Origin: Beijerinckiaceae bacterium
GTDB lineage: Bacteria; Pseudomonadota; Alphaproteobacteria; Rhizobiales; Beijerinckiaceae
DNA: 64,000 nt
Assembly (NCBI GenBank): GCA_009773635.1
Contig: WSYC01000020.1
Span: 1-64,000, forward strand
Direction of reading: 5' to 3'
Position numbers and translations under genes: made by a program. Position 1 is the first letter of the stretch. Each line of letters opens with the position of its first letter. Positions 53,028-61,044 of the stretch are shown in pieces. Under the pieces are notes generated by a model. It made no database searches. It had not been told where the DNA came from and was given only the letters and a program-made list of their open reading frames with translations.

Positions 53028-53444
53028 TCAGATCAGGGCTGGCGGGGCACGCGGTGCTTGTCGTCGTAGAGCAAGCGGCGTTGGGTGTTCGACTATATCA
53101 TTCCGAGCAAAAGCGATGCTTCGAGCGGGGGCATCATAGGCGCCAGTAAAGGCCGCAACCGGCTGCAACAAATGACAGGCACATTGCGCATCCCTGCCGC
53201 CCCAAGGGCAACATCCGGAGCCGTCCTTGGTATGATGGACTTCTTCAGGAGTCGTTCTATCAGGCGTGCCGCGCCCTTCGGACGCAGAACAGAGAATCCT
53301 GAGCCTGTCGAGGCCTTGAGCCTTATTTGCCGCGTGCGCGGCGCTCGCAGCAGTTCCGAGCACGAGTTGGAACAGCAAGCAAAAGGCAAGTACGGCACCG
53401 ATGAGTGCGCGGCTTGCCTGCCTGACGATTTGCGTGGTGATCAT
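53028..53444 (-). CDS. DUF2946-like exported Cys/His protein
   Basis: The 138-residue protein has a signal segment (SRALIGAVLAFCLLFQLVLGTAASAAHA) and a Cys-rich centre (GSGCCPWGGRDAQCACHLLQP), resembling DUF2946 proteins in copper loci. I start it at 53444. It lies 100 bp upstream of the PCuAC gene on the same strand and probably belongs to that group. The exact role is unknown. Confidence 0.7.
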   Translation of the reverse strand: MITTQIVRQASRALIGAVLAFCLLFQLVLGTAASAAHAANKAQGLDRLRILCSASEGRGTPDRTTPEEVHHTKDGSGCCPWGGRDAQCACHLLQPVAAFTGAYDAPARSIAFARNDIVEHPTPLALRRQAPRAPPALI

Positions 53445-53498
53445 GGACACATCTCTAGCCGGGATGATGGCTGCGGCCAAGCGGCTCCAAGTTCCCGA

Positions 53499-54515
53499 TC
53501 ACTCAAGCGCGTTAAAGGGGTCGAGCAAGGCGGCATCGGGCCGACTGACCTCGACACGCCCCGATGTCATAGCCTGCAGCCGCTCCGGCCCCACCGTCTT
53601 GAGAAGGGAGCGGAAACTCGGGTGCATCCCGCCATCGACATGCGCGAAGCTCATGGCCGGCGCGCCTTTGGCAACAAGATCGGCAAGGCGCTTTTCGTCT
53701 TCGGCCTTCTTGTCCGCGACCGCAGCGACAATCGCTGGATCTTCCTCATAGGCTGGGCACGGTGCGCCGGGCGTGAAGGGCCCCGCCCCTTCCTTGGGAT
53801 CGAAGACATAGCGACGCCCGCACGAGGCAACGCGCGGTGGTTGTCTTGTTGCCTCGAAATGGTCCGAACCTTCCTTGAGGTTGCGCCAGAAGGCGACGTT
53901 CGGATTGTTTCGATGTTTTGCCATGTTCTCCGGTGTCATCCGGAATGGCAGGGCCTGAACTTGGAAATTCTTCTGGCCGCCTGAGAAGGCTTCGCGCGCC
54001 AGCGCGTAGATTTCAGCAACGCCGCCGTCGGTCATCGCAAAACAGCCCGCCGATGTGCAGGCACCATGCACCATGAGCGCCGAGCCGGAATAGCCGAGCG
54101 AGCGCTCCAATGAGTTTGGATAGCCCAGATTGAAGGAGAGGTAGAATTGCGAGCGCGGGTTCATCAGTTCCGGTGCAACGGAATAGAAGCCCTCGGGCGC
54201 CTGCCGGTCGCCCTCGCGTTTTTTTGGCCCGAGTTGCCCGGACCAACGGCACATCGGATAGGTTTTCAGAAGCGCGTATTTGCCGGAATGGTCGCGTTTC
54301 CAGACCTCCAGTTCACTCTCCTTCTTGAAAATGCGAACAAGAATCGGATCGGAGGCGTTCATACCTTTTGCGGACATTTCCGACAGAAGCTGCGGAGGAA
54401 TCGGCTGCAAATGCTTGTTGTCGGTTTCGGTGGTCACGCAACCGGCAAGCAGTAATGCGCCAGCGATGAGAGCCGCGGCAAGACTTTTCCGGCGCTTTAA
54501 AAAACTGAAATTCAT
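53499..54515 (-). CDS. L,D-transpeptidase-family lipoprotein (YafK-like)
   Basis: The 338-residue protein has a lipoprotein signal (LAAALIAGALLLAGC) and a YkuD-type domain with HGACTSAGCFAMTDGGVAEIYALA (catalytic His, Cys near residue 165). YafK-like enzymes cleave or form links between peptidoglycan and Braun-type lipoprotein. The ATG at 54515 is preferred over the TTG at 54533. A Lys-rich C-terminal extension follows the domain. It is divergent from the DsbA-like gene. Confidence 0.88.
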   Translation of the reverse strand: MNFSFLKRRKSLAAALIAGALLLAGCVTTETDNKHLQPIPPQLLSEMSAKGMNASDPILVRIFKKESELEVWKRDHSGKYALLKTYPMCRWSGQLGPKKREGDRQAPEGFYSVAPELMNPRSQFYLSFNLGYPNSLERSLGYSGSALMVHGACTSAGCFAMTDGGVAEIYALAREAFSGGQKNFQVQALPFRMTPENMAKHRNNPNVAFWRNLKEGSDHFEATRQPPRVASCGRRYVFDPKEGAGPFTPGAPCPAYEEDPAIVAAVADKKAEDEKRLADLVAKGAPAMSFAHVDGGMHPSFRSLLKTVGPERLQAMTSGRVEVSRPDAALLDPFNALE

Positions 54516-54718
54516 CGTGGATTCGTAGCTCAACTATGCCTGACAGGCCATGAAGAAAGATACTGAACGAATTTCTAAGACGTGAAGTGACTTCAGGTTC
54601 AAGCCTGAAATCGCCAACTCGCGCTATTTTGATCGCTTGGCAGGAAAGACGCGCAAGCTCCTCTTGAACCTCATGTGGCTACAGCATTTACAAGAGGGTG
54701 AAATGGGAGGGAGAATCC

Positions 54719-55357
54719 ATGAACCGCCGACTTCTTTTGCCGCTGCTTGCGACGGTTTCGTTGCTTGCCTTGCCATCCCTTGCATTTGCTCAGGCAAAGC
54801 CATCCATCGCGGCACGCCTTCTGGAACCGGGCGATCTTCCGGACAAGGTTTTCGGCAATGCCGATGCTCCTGTGACGATCATCGAATACGCCTCGATCAC
54901 ATGCCATCATTGCATGCGATTTCATACCGAGACCTGGCCGACGTTGAAGCAGAAATACGTCGACACCGGCAAGGTTCGTTTCATAATCCGCGAATTCCCG
55001 CTCGATCAACTCGCGACAGCTGGGTTCATGCTGGCGCGGTGTGCGGGCGAACAGCGCTGGTATCCCACGCTTGACCTGCTCTACCGCACCAAGGAAACTT
55101 GGGGGCACTCGGAGAAACCCGCCGAAGCACTGCTCGACGCCGTTCGTTTCGCAGGATTTACCAAAGAGACGTTTGAGGCCTGCCTCAGCGATGAGAAGCT
55201 CTACAAGGGCATTACATCGACGGCTCAGCGCGCCACGAAGGAATTCGGGGTCAATTCGACCCCGACCTTCTTCATCAACGGGGAAAAGCAGACCGGCGCC
55301 CTGACTCTGGAGCAGTTCGACAAGATCCTGGCGCCGCTTCTTGCCCCCAAGCCGTGA
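54719..55357 (+). CDS. DsbA-family thiol oxidoreductase
   Basis: The 212-residue exported protein has a signal peptide (LLLPLLATVSLLALPSLAFA), a DsbA/thioredoxin_4 domain with active site CHHC (YASITCHHCMRFH), and the cis-Pro segment GVNSTPTFFING. ATG at 54719 has GGGAGG upstream. It likely oxidises or isomerises envelope proteins; such proteins accompany periplasmic metal chaperones. Confidence 0.92.
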   Translation: MNRRLLLPLLATVSLLALPSLAFAQAKPSIAARLLEPGDLPDKVFGNADAPVTIIEYASITCHHCMRFHTETWPTLKQKYVDTGKVRFIIREFPLDQLATAGFMLARCAGEQRWYPTLDLLYRTKETWGHSEKPAEALLDAVRFAGFTKETFEACLSDEKLYKGITSTAQRATKEFGVNSTPTFFINGEKQTGALTLEQFDKILAPLLAPKP

Positions 55358-55363
55358 GCGGCG

Positions 55364-55993
55364 TCAGCGAAGTCCGGCGGTCACAATATCCGATCGACCG
55401 AGCTTGCGGCCGAGTTCGACCCAGGTATTCGGATCCGACGGTGACTGCCGTTTGATGAAGGTCAGTTCGCTCTGGGACCACGGCAGAATGAGGTTGGTCT
55501 GGTTGTCGAGGATGAATTCACCGCGATCCGTGATGACGGTCAGGACGGCGTGTCCACCACCTTCCTTGTCGAGCACGACCGTAATCAGCAGCGATGAGAG
55601 CGGCCAACCACGGCGGGCAAGCTCGCGGCGCTTTTCAAGGACATAATCCTCGCAATCCCCCTTCCCCGATTTTGCGTAGGTCCAGTATTCCGGTGTTCCA
55701 TACTGAACCTGATCCGTCACAGGCTCCACCGACTGATTGAAGTGGTGGTTGATCTTCAGCAATTCGCGCCAGAGCTTTTCATTCAGGACGACGGAAGTTG
55801 CGGCTGAGGTGCCCGGCCGGCATTCTGTTTGGTTTTCAGCGCAAAACTGTGTCCATCCCAGTGGCGGTGATGTCCGTTGACCGGAATGCAGGTGTGCCAG
55901 GTCCGTTCGCCCACCGGCTGAGGCTGTTTCGCTGATCGTAGCGAAACCGAAAAAACTTGCAGCGATGAGGATGCTCTTGAAAGAGATACGCAT
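55364..55993 (-). CDS. Transglutaminase-like cysteine protease (BTLCP family)
   Basis: The 209-residue exported protein has a signal peptide (ILIAASFFGFATISETASA) and catalytic Cys (GKGDCEDYVLEKRREL), His (GGGHAVLTV) and Asp (FILDNQTNLI) of bacterial transglutaminase-like proteases, the LapG group. LapG cleaves adhesins in c-di-GMP control; no adhesin is nearby. It converges on the DsbA-like gene with a 6-bp gap. Confidence 0.9.
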   Translation of the reverse strand: MRISFKSILIAASFFGFATISETASAGGRTDLAHLHSGQRTSPPLGWTQFCAENQTECRPGTSAATSVVLNEKLWRELLKINHHFNQSVEPVTDQVQYGTPEYWTYAKSGKGDCEDYVLEKRRELARRGWPLSSLLITVVLDKEGGGHAVLTVITDRGEFILDNQTNLILPWSQSELTFIKRQSPSDPNTWVELGRKLGRSDIVTAGLR

Positions 55994-56154
55994 TGTTTTG
56001 ACGCTCTGTTATTGTCCTGTTGTAAGAGCAACCTACAGGAGACGCGTTCAATTCACGGAAAATCCAACACATTGTTTCTCATGAACAAATCAATGCTTCA
56101 TTTACCTTGAGGTGATCCTGATCATGTGATCGGGATTGAGCTGAGGATTTCTCG

Positions 56155-56394
56155 TTACGGAGGCGTGGCTGGCGGAGTATCGCTTTTCAGATACCCGGCT
56201 GCGGCCAAAAGCCCCGTTGCCGTCGTGATGACGTGAGGAGCCCAGAACGCGGCGTTTTGCACGAATTCGGGCCAGAAACTGATCATCAGGAACGGGCGAA
56301 CAAAGAAATATCCAAACAGAAAACCGAGGATAGCGCCGATCATCGCATAGACGCAGGCCGTTCCAAACCTGCCGACCCATTGCCATTTTGTCAT
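56155..56394 (-). CDS. Small membrane protein downstream of lspA
   Basis: The 79-residue protein has two hydrophobic segments (GTACVYAMIGAILGFLFGYFF, APHVITTATGLLAAAGYL). The start at 56394 overlaps the lspA stop by ATGA, so it is the last gene of the cadA-ICMT-DedA-lspA operon. No family is recognised. Confidence 0.6.
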   Translation of the reverse strand: MTKWQWVGRFGTACVYAMIGAILGFLFGYFFVRPFLMISFWPEFVQNAAFWAPHVITTATGLLAAAGYLKSDTPPATPP

Positions 56395-56927
56395 GGGTCT
56401 CTCGATGGTTGAGGGGCAAGTTTGCCCTGGGTTGTTGATAATCCCTGTGAAGGGATAAAAGCACAAAGCATCATCAGTGCAGCACCAACGACAATCGCGA
56501 CATCAGCCATGTTGAAGGTCGGCCAGTGCCAGTTGGCCCAGTGAAAATCGAGAAAGTCGGTCACGGCTCCCTGCCGCCAGCGATCAATCGCATTCCCGAG
56601 CGCACCACCGGCGATCATTGCTAGACCGATGCGTTCGATCCTGTTGGTGGTCAGCGCGGCCCAGACCACCAGCCCGACAACGATAAGCCCTTTCGCAGCG
56701 GTCATCACGCCGGGCCAATCCGCTAGCGTTTCCTTGAAAAAACCAAAACTGACGCCCGTATTGAAGTTCAGGGTCAGATTAAAAAACGGCGTCACATTGA
56801 TCATGCGCGGCGGCTGCATGACCTGCTCAAGGATGATCCATTTGCTGATTTGGTCGATCAGAAACCAGCTTGCCATGACGGCTGCAATCGACGGGAGCCT
56901 CGCGAATAGTTTTGATCTTGCCGACAT
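56391..56927 (-). CDS. lspA: Signal peptidase II (lipoprotein)
   Basis: The 178-residue polytopic enzyme has the two catalytic Asp motifs: GGALGNAIDRWRQGAVTDFLDF and PTFNMADVAIVVGA, and the FNLTLNFNTGVSFGFF segment. It cleaves prolipoproteins. The ATG at 56927 follows the DedA stop by one base. In lead/zinc loci a signal peptidase II homologue (PbrB/PbrC type) is common; this copy may be dedicated. Confidence 0.92.
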   Translation of the reverse strand: MSARSKLFARLPSIAAVMASWFLIDQISKWIILEQVMQPPRMINVTPFFNLTLNFNTGVSFGFFKETLADWPGVMTAAKGLIVVGLVVWAALTTNRIERIGLAMIAGGALGNAIDRWRQGAVTDFLDFHWANWHWPTFNMADVAIVVGAALMMLCAFIPSQGLSTTQGKLAPQPSRDP

Positions 56928-56928
56928 A

Positions 56929-57510
56929 TCAGACGCTCTCCTTCGGGGCAGCGCTGCGCAGCAGGCGACGCCATGCGAGCAAGGTTGCCGCGACGAACAG
57001 GGCCAGCGCCAGAAAGCTGTAAAAGCCCCAATCAGCCTTGATCGTCTGTTCGATCGTGCTCCCGAAAAGATATCCCGCCCCAACAATCAGCAGGGTCCAC
57101 AAACCAGCCGATGCTGCGTTGAGCACTGTAAAATATCGCCAGCGGATGGTTGTGAAACCCAGCGGCAATGCGCCAATCGTCCGCATGCCTTTCGGGTAGC
57201 GGTAGAGAAAAACATACGCAGTGCCGTATTTATCGAGCAGTGCCTTTCCGGTTTCGACGAGGCTTGCGAGGCGTGGCCGCCCTTCGACAAGACCGTTGCC
57301 ATAGCGCCTGGCAAACCAGAACCGAACTTCGTCCCCGAGATAGCCGCCCATGAACGTGACAATGCCGACAGCGCCGAGATCGAGGCTGCCACTCTGGGCA
57401 GCATAGCCGGCGAAAAGAGGCAAGGTGCCGCTTTTCAGCGCGCAATAGGCGAAGAGAAGTGCATAAATTGCCACGCCGTAATCGCGCAGGAAGGATTGCA
57501 CAATATCCAT
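56929..57510 (-). CDS. DedA-family membrane protein
   Basis: The 193-residue polytopic protein has DedA signatures: GGYLGDEVRFWFARRYGNG and YRYPKGMRTIGALPLGFTTIRWRYF. It may act in lipid or envelope homeostasis under metal stress. The start overlaps the ICMT stop (TGATG) and the stop precedes lspA by one base. Confidence 0.9.
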   Translation of the reverse strand: MDIVQSFLRDYGVAIYALLFAYCALKSGTLPLFAGYAAQSGSLDLGAVGIVTFMGGYLGDEVRFWFARRYGNGLVEGRPRLASLVETGKALLDKYGTAYVFLYRYPKGMRTIGALPLGFTTIRWRYFTVLNAASAGLWTLLIVGAGYLFGSTIEQTIKADWGFYSFLALALFVAATLLAWRRLLRSAAPKESV

Positions 57511-58121
57511 CAGACTTTTCTCGCCCCGAACCAGCGGCCCACCCTGCGGGTATAGGCAAGGTATGGCTCGCCCAGCGAGACGGCGAGGACACGCTCCTCG
57601 ATCTTAACCTGAAGGCGGATCGCGATGACGAGCGCGAGGGTCAGCGCCGCCTGAAGGAGATCGGGGAAGACGAGAAACAACCCGGCGAACAGGATTATCT
57701 GCCCGACGAAGACCGGATTGCGCGAGAGCGCGAACGGCCCGGTGTCGACGATCGAGCCTATCTCGCCTTCGGCAGCACCAATCCGCCATGACGCCCCCAT
57801 ATGCATCTGCGAGGCGGCGGCGATCAGGGCGCCGACAGCCACCAGCAGGTGGCCGATGATATCGCCGGCTGTTCCATCAAGCTCCGCGAAAACCGGGTCA
57901 CGCAGGACGGGGCCACCAAAAACCGCCCGAATGAGCGGCAGGATAGCAGCACCCGCGAAGGCCATCCGGAACAGCCAGGCCGGAAGGGCTTGCGGCTCCG
58001 TGCCCTTGCTGAACAGCCAGACCGAGCGGCCCGCCTCGCGCGCGGCCAAAGCGCTCAGGCCGAAAAAGCTCACGAGATACACGCAGAACAGTAGATAGCT
58101 GACAGCTTCCATCGCGATCAT
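57510..58121 (-). CDS. Isoprenylcysteine/phospholipid methyltransferase family protein
   Basis: The 203-residue membrane protein has the PEMT/ICMT motif SRNPVFVGQIILFAGLFLVFPDLL and EERVLAVSLGEPYLAYTRRVGRWF at the C-terminus, typical of the family. It would use SAM to methylate a lipid, an isoprenyl-Cys or a metal-related substrate; substrate unknown. It follows cadA by 21 bp. Confidence 0.88.
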   Translation of the reverse strand: MIAMEAVSYLLFCVYLVSFFGLSALAAREAGRSVWLFSKGTEPQALPAWLFRMAFAGAAILPLIRAVFGGPVLRDPVFAELDGTAGDIIGHLLVAVGALIAAASQMHMGASWRIGAAEGEIGSIVDTGPFALSRNPVFVGQIILFAGLFLVFPDLLQAALTLALVIAIRLQVKIEERVLAVSLGEPYLAYTRRVGRWFGARKV

Positions 58122-58142
58122 GGTTTAGGCTCCCTCTGACGA

Positions 58143-60479
58143 TCAGCTGCGTGCATCGGGATTGAAGGACAGTAGCCGCAGCGCGTTCAGCGTCACGATC
58201 ACCGTCGCCCCGGTATCGGCGAGGATCGCGATCCACAGGCCGGTGAGGCCAAGCACGCTGGTGACGAGGAACACCGCCTTCAGCCCTAATGCGATGGTAA
58301 TGTTCACGCGGATATTTGCCATCGTGGCCCGCGCCAGCCGGATCAGGCGCGGCACGTCGCTCACGCGGCTGCGCAGCAGCGCCGCATCGGCGGTTTCGAG
58401 CGCGACATCGGTGCCCGAACCCATCGCAACGCCCACCGATGCAGCCGCAAGCGCGGGCGCATCGTTGATGCCGTCGCCGACCATCATCACACCATCCTCT
58501 GCGGCCAGCGATTTGATCGCTTTTACCTTTTCGTCCGGCATGAGTTCGGCCTTGTGTTCCATGCCGAGACTGCCGGCAATAGCCGCGCCGGTGCGCGTAT
58601 TATCGCCGGTCAGCATCACCGAACCGATGCCGAGCGCTTTGAGCTCAGTGATGGCAGTTCGTGCATCCTCGCGCGGCTCATCGCGCAAGGCCATCAGTCC
58701 GATGACGTCACCTGCCCTGAACACGGCGGCGACCGTTTTGCCTTCGGCTTCAAGCGCTTCCGCTGCTGCCTTGACCTCGGCGGACAGGGAGCCGATCTCG
58801 GCTGCAAAACGCGGCGAGCCGACAAAGACGGATTGCCCGTCGATCTTGGCCTCGACGCCTCTTCCGACAATCGCCTTGGCCTCCGTTGCCGGGCGGGCTT
58901 TTACGCCACGCGACTCGGCTATACCCAGAATGGCTTCCGCCAACGGGTGGCTTGATCCGGTCTCGACCCCGGCGGCGAGCGCGAGCAATTCGCTCTCCTC
59001 GACCCCGAAGGCGCGGATATCGGTCACGACAGGCTTGCCGATGGTCAGCGTGCCGGTCTTGTCGAAGGCCACGGTCTTCACGCGGGCAAGATTTTCAATG
59101 ACAACTCCGCCCTTCATCAGAAGGCCGCGCCGGGCACCGGTCGAGAGCGCCGAGGCAATGGAGGCCGGCACCGAGATCACCAGCGCGCAGGGGCAGCCAA
59201 TCAGCAGCAGCGCCAGCGCGCGATAGATCCAGGTGTTCCAGTCCCCGCCGAGCGCGAGTGGTGGCACCAGGGCGACGAGGATCGCGAGGCCGACAATGGC
59301 CGGCATGTAGATGCGGCTGAACCGATCGATGAAGCGCTCGGTTGGCGCGCGGGCCTCCTGCGCCTCCTCGACCAGCCGGATGATGCGGGCGATGGTGTTG
59401 TCCTCCGCCGCCTTGGTCACCTTCACCCGCAGCACTGCCTCGCGGTTGATCGAGCCGGCGAAGACCGGTTCGCCGACGGTCTTCGTTTTTGGCACGGATT
59501 CGCCGGTGACCGGGGATTCGTCGATGCCGGAGGTGCCGTCCGTTATCTCGCCATCGGCGGGGATGCGGTCGCCGGGGCGCACGAGCAGCACCTGCCCAAT
59601 GGCGAGCGTCGCGGCATCGACCTGACGCGTCACCCCGTCCTCCTCGATGATTGCCGTTTTTGGAACGAGATCACCGAGCGCCTTGATGCTGGCCCGGGCG
59701 CGGTTGGCCGCCACGCCTTCGAGCACTTCGCCTACCGCGAACAGGAACACCACCAGCGCCGCTTCCTCCGCCGCGCCAATGACCAGCGCGCCGGCGGCCG
59801 CGATGCTCATCAGCATCTCGATGGTGAAAGGCATCCCTGCGCGCAGGGCGGCGAAAGCCCGCCGCGCAACCGGCGCGACACCGATCAGGCATGCGGCAAT
59901 GAAGGCCCAGTTGGCGATGGCGGGCACGACAAGGTTGGCCCCCCAGGCGGCGGCGAGCAGTGCGCCGGTGCCGAGCACCAGCCTGCCCTTGCCGGTCTGA
60001 TACCAGCTCACGCCAGCCGGCGTGACCTCGTGGATATGGCCGGGCAGGCCATGACCAGTATCTGCTTTTGGGCCTGATGCGGATTTTGCTTCCGTCTTCT
60101 TGCCCTCGCCATGCGCAGGAGCGTGGGTGTGTTTATGAGCATTCCCACCGTCCTTGCCCTCATGCTTGTGACCATCGTCGTGATCGTGGCCACACCCGCA
60201 TGAATCTGGCTTGGCTTCCAGTGAAGGAGCAGCAGGCTTCGCGATGGCCTGCATGGAATAGCCGAGGCTAGAGACCTGCTTCTCGATCGACGCCCGCGAT
60301 GTCCGGCTTTCGTCGAGCAACAGCGTGAGGGTTTCGGTCATCACCGATAGACGAACATCGGAGACGCCAGGCATTCGCCCGACCGCGCTGCGGATTTTCG
60401 CCGCGCAGCCCGCGCAATCCATGCCGCCAACTTTCCAGGATAGCGGGCCGGTGGCGGATTCGGGCGTTGCGACGGACAT
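58143..60479 (-). CDS. zntA: Zn/Cd/Pb-type P-type ATPase (CadA/ZntA/PbrA)
   Basis: The 778-residue PIB-2 ATPase has an N-terminal GMDCAGC HMA domain (C22, C25), a His-rich linker (HDHDDGHKHEGKDGGNAHKH), the metal-transport CPC in GCPCALVISVP, the phosphorylation DKTGT, TGES and GDGIND, and the DTGAT in the last membrane helices. It exports Zn(II), Cd(II) or Pb(II). ATG at 60479 has AAGGGA upstream. It is divergent from a MerR regulator and leads ICMT-DedA-lspA. Confidence 0.92.
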   Translation of the reverse strand: MSVATPESATGPLSWKVGGMDCAGCAAKIRSAVGRMPGVSDVRLSVMTETLTLLLDESRTSRASIEKQVSSLGYSMQAIAKPAAPSLEAKPDSCGCGHDHDDGHKHEGKDGGNAHKHTHAPAHGEGKKTEAKSASGPKADTGHGLPGHIHEVTPAGVSWYQTGKGRLVLGTGALLAAAWGANLVVPAIANWAFIAACLIGVAPVARRAFAALRAGMPFTIEMLMSIAAAGALVIGAAEEAALVVFLFAVGEVLEGVAANRARASIKALGDLVPKTAIIEEDGVTRQVDAATLAIGQVLLVRPGDRIPADGEITDGTSGIDESPVTGESVPKTKTVGEPVFAGSINREAVLRVKVTKAAEDNTIARIIRLVEEAQEARAPTERFIDRFSRIYMPAIVGLAILVALVPPLALGGDWNTWIYRALALLLIGCPCALVISVPASIASALSTGARRGLLMKGGVVIENLARVKTVAFDKTGTLTIGKPVVTDIRAFGVEESELLALAAGVETGSSHPLAEAILGIAESRGVKARPATEAKAIVGRGVEAKIDGQSVFVGSPRFAAEIGSLSAEVKAAAEALEAEGKTVAAVFRAGDVIGLMALRDEPREDARTAITELKALGIGSVMLTGDNTRTGAAIAGSLGMEHKAELMPDEKVKAIKSLAAEDGVMMVGDGINDAPALAAASVGVAMGSGTDVALETADAALLRSRVSDVPRLIRLARATMANIRVNITIALGLKAVFLVTSVLGLTGLWIAILADTGATVIVTLNALRLLSFNPDARS

Positions 60480-60511
60480 GGATTTTCCCTTGATAAAGTT
60501 CTCAAGCTCTC

Positions 60512-60542
60512 TATCTACAAGCTCTAGCAACTACAGCTTCAA
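60512..60542 (-). promoter_or_regulatory. MerR-type promoter/operator of the P-type ATPase operon
   Basis: Minus-strand TTGAAG (60542-60537) and TAGATA (60517-60512) are 19 bp apart with the imperfect dyad CTGTAGTTGCTAGAG between them, the layout of ZntR/CadR/PbrR-activated promoters. It is centred between divergent merR and zntA. Confidence 0.75.
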
Positions 60543-60552
60543 GAGAAAAATC

Positions 60553-61023
60553 ATGCCTGATGCAGGAAAAATCCGAATGCCTGTTGCGGAGCGGGTGATG
60601 CCGATTGGCGCACTCGCGGAGCAAACCGGCGTCAAGGTCGAGACGATCCGGTACTATGAGCAGGTCGGTCTTTTGCCGGAACCGGAGCGATCGGAAGGCA
60701 ATCAGCGGCGCTATGGCCGCCGTCATCGAGAACGACTGGCCTTCATAAAGCATGCGCGCGATCTCGGTTTTACCGTCGAGAGCATCCGGGCGCTCCTCAG
60801 GCTTTCCGACAAGCCGGACATGGCCTGCGACGATGCCCATGCCATCGCCAGCGCGCATCTCGGCGATGTCCGCGACAAGATCGCCCGGTTACGCCTACTC
60901 GAAGGGGAACTCCAGAGGATCGCGACATCCTGCGCCGGCGGTGTCAGCGCCTGCGATTGCGCCATCATCGAGGCCCTCGCCGATCACGGGCAATGTCATC
61001 ACGAGCATGGGCGCGCTGGATAG
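60553..61023 (+). CDS. MerR-family regulator (CadR/PbrR/ZntR-like)
   Basis: The 156-residue regulator has the HTH (IGALAEQTGVKVETIRYYEQVGLLPEPERSEGNQRRYG), FIKHARDLGFTVESIRALLRL and a Cys/His C-terminus (SCAGGVSACDCAII, GQCHHEHG). It should activate the divergent P-type ATPase on Zn/Cd/Pb. ATG at 60553 is preferred over the track start at 60325, which lies inside zntA. It converges on cusA. Confidence 0.9.
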   Translation: MPDAGKIRMPVAERVMPIGALAEQTGVKVETIRYYEQVGLLPEPERSEGNQRRYGRRHRERLAFIKHARDLGFTVESIRALLRLSDKPDMACDDAHAIASAHLGDVRDKIARLRLLEGELQRIATSCAGGVSACDCAIIEALADHGQCHHEHGRAG

Positions 61024-61044
61024 GGATGCCCATCTGCACCCGGG

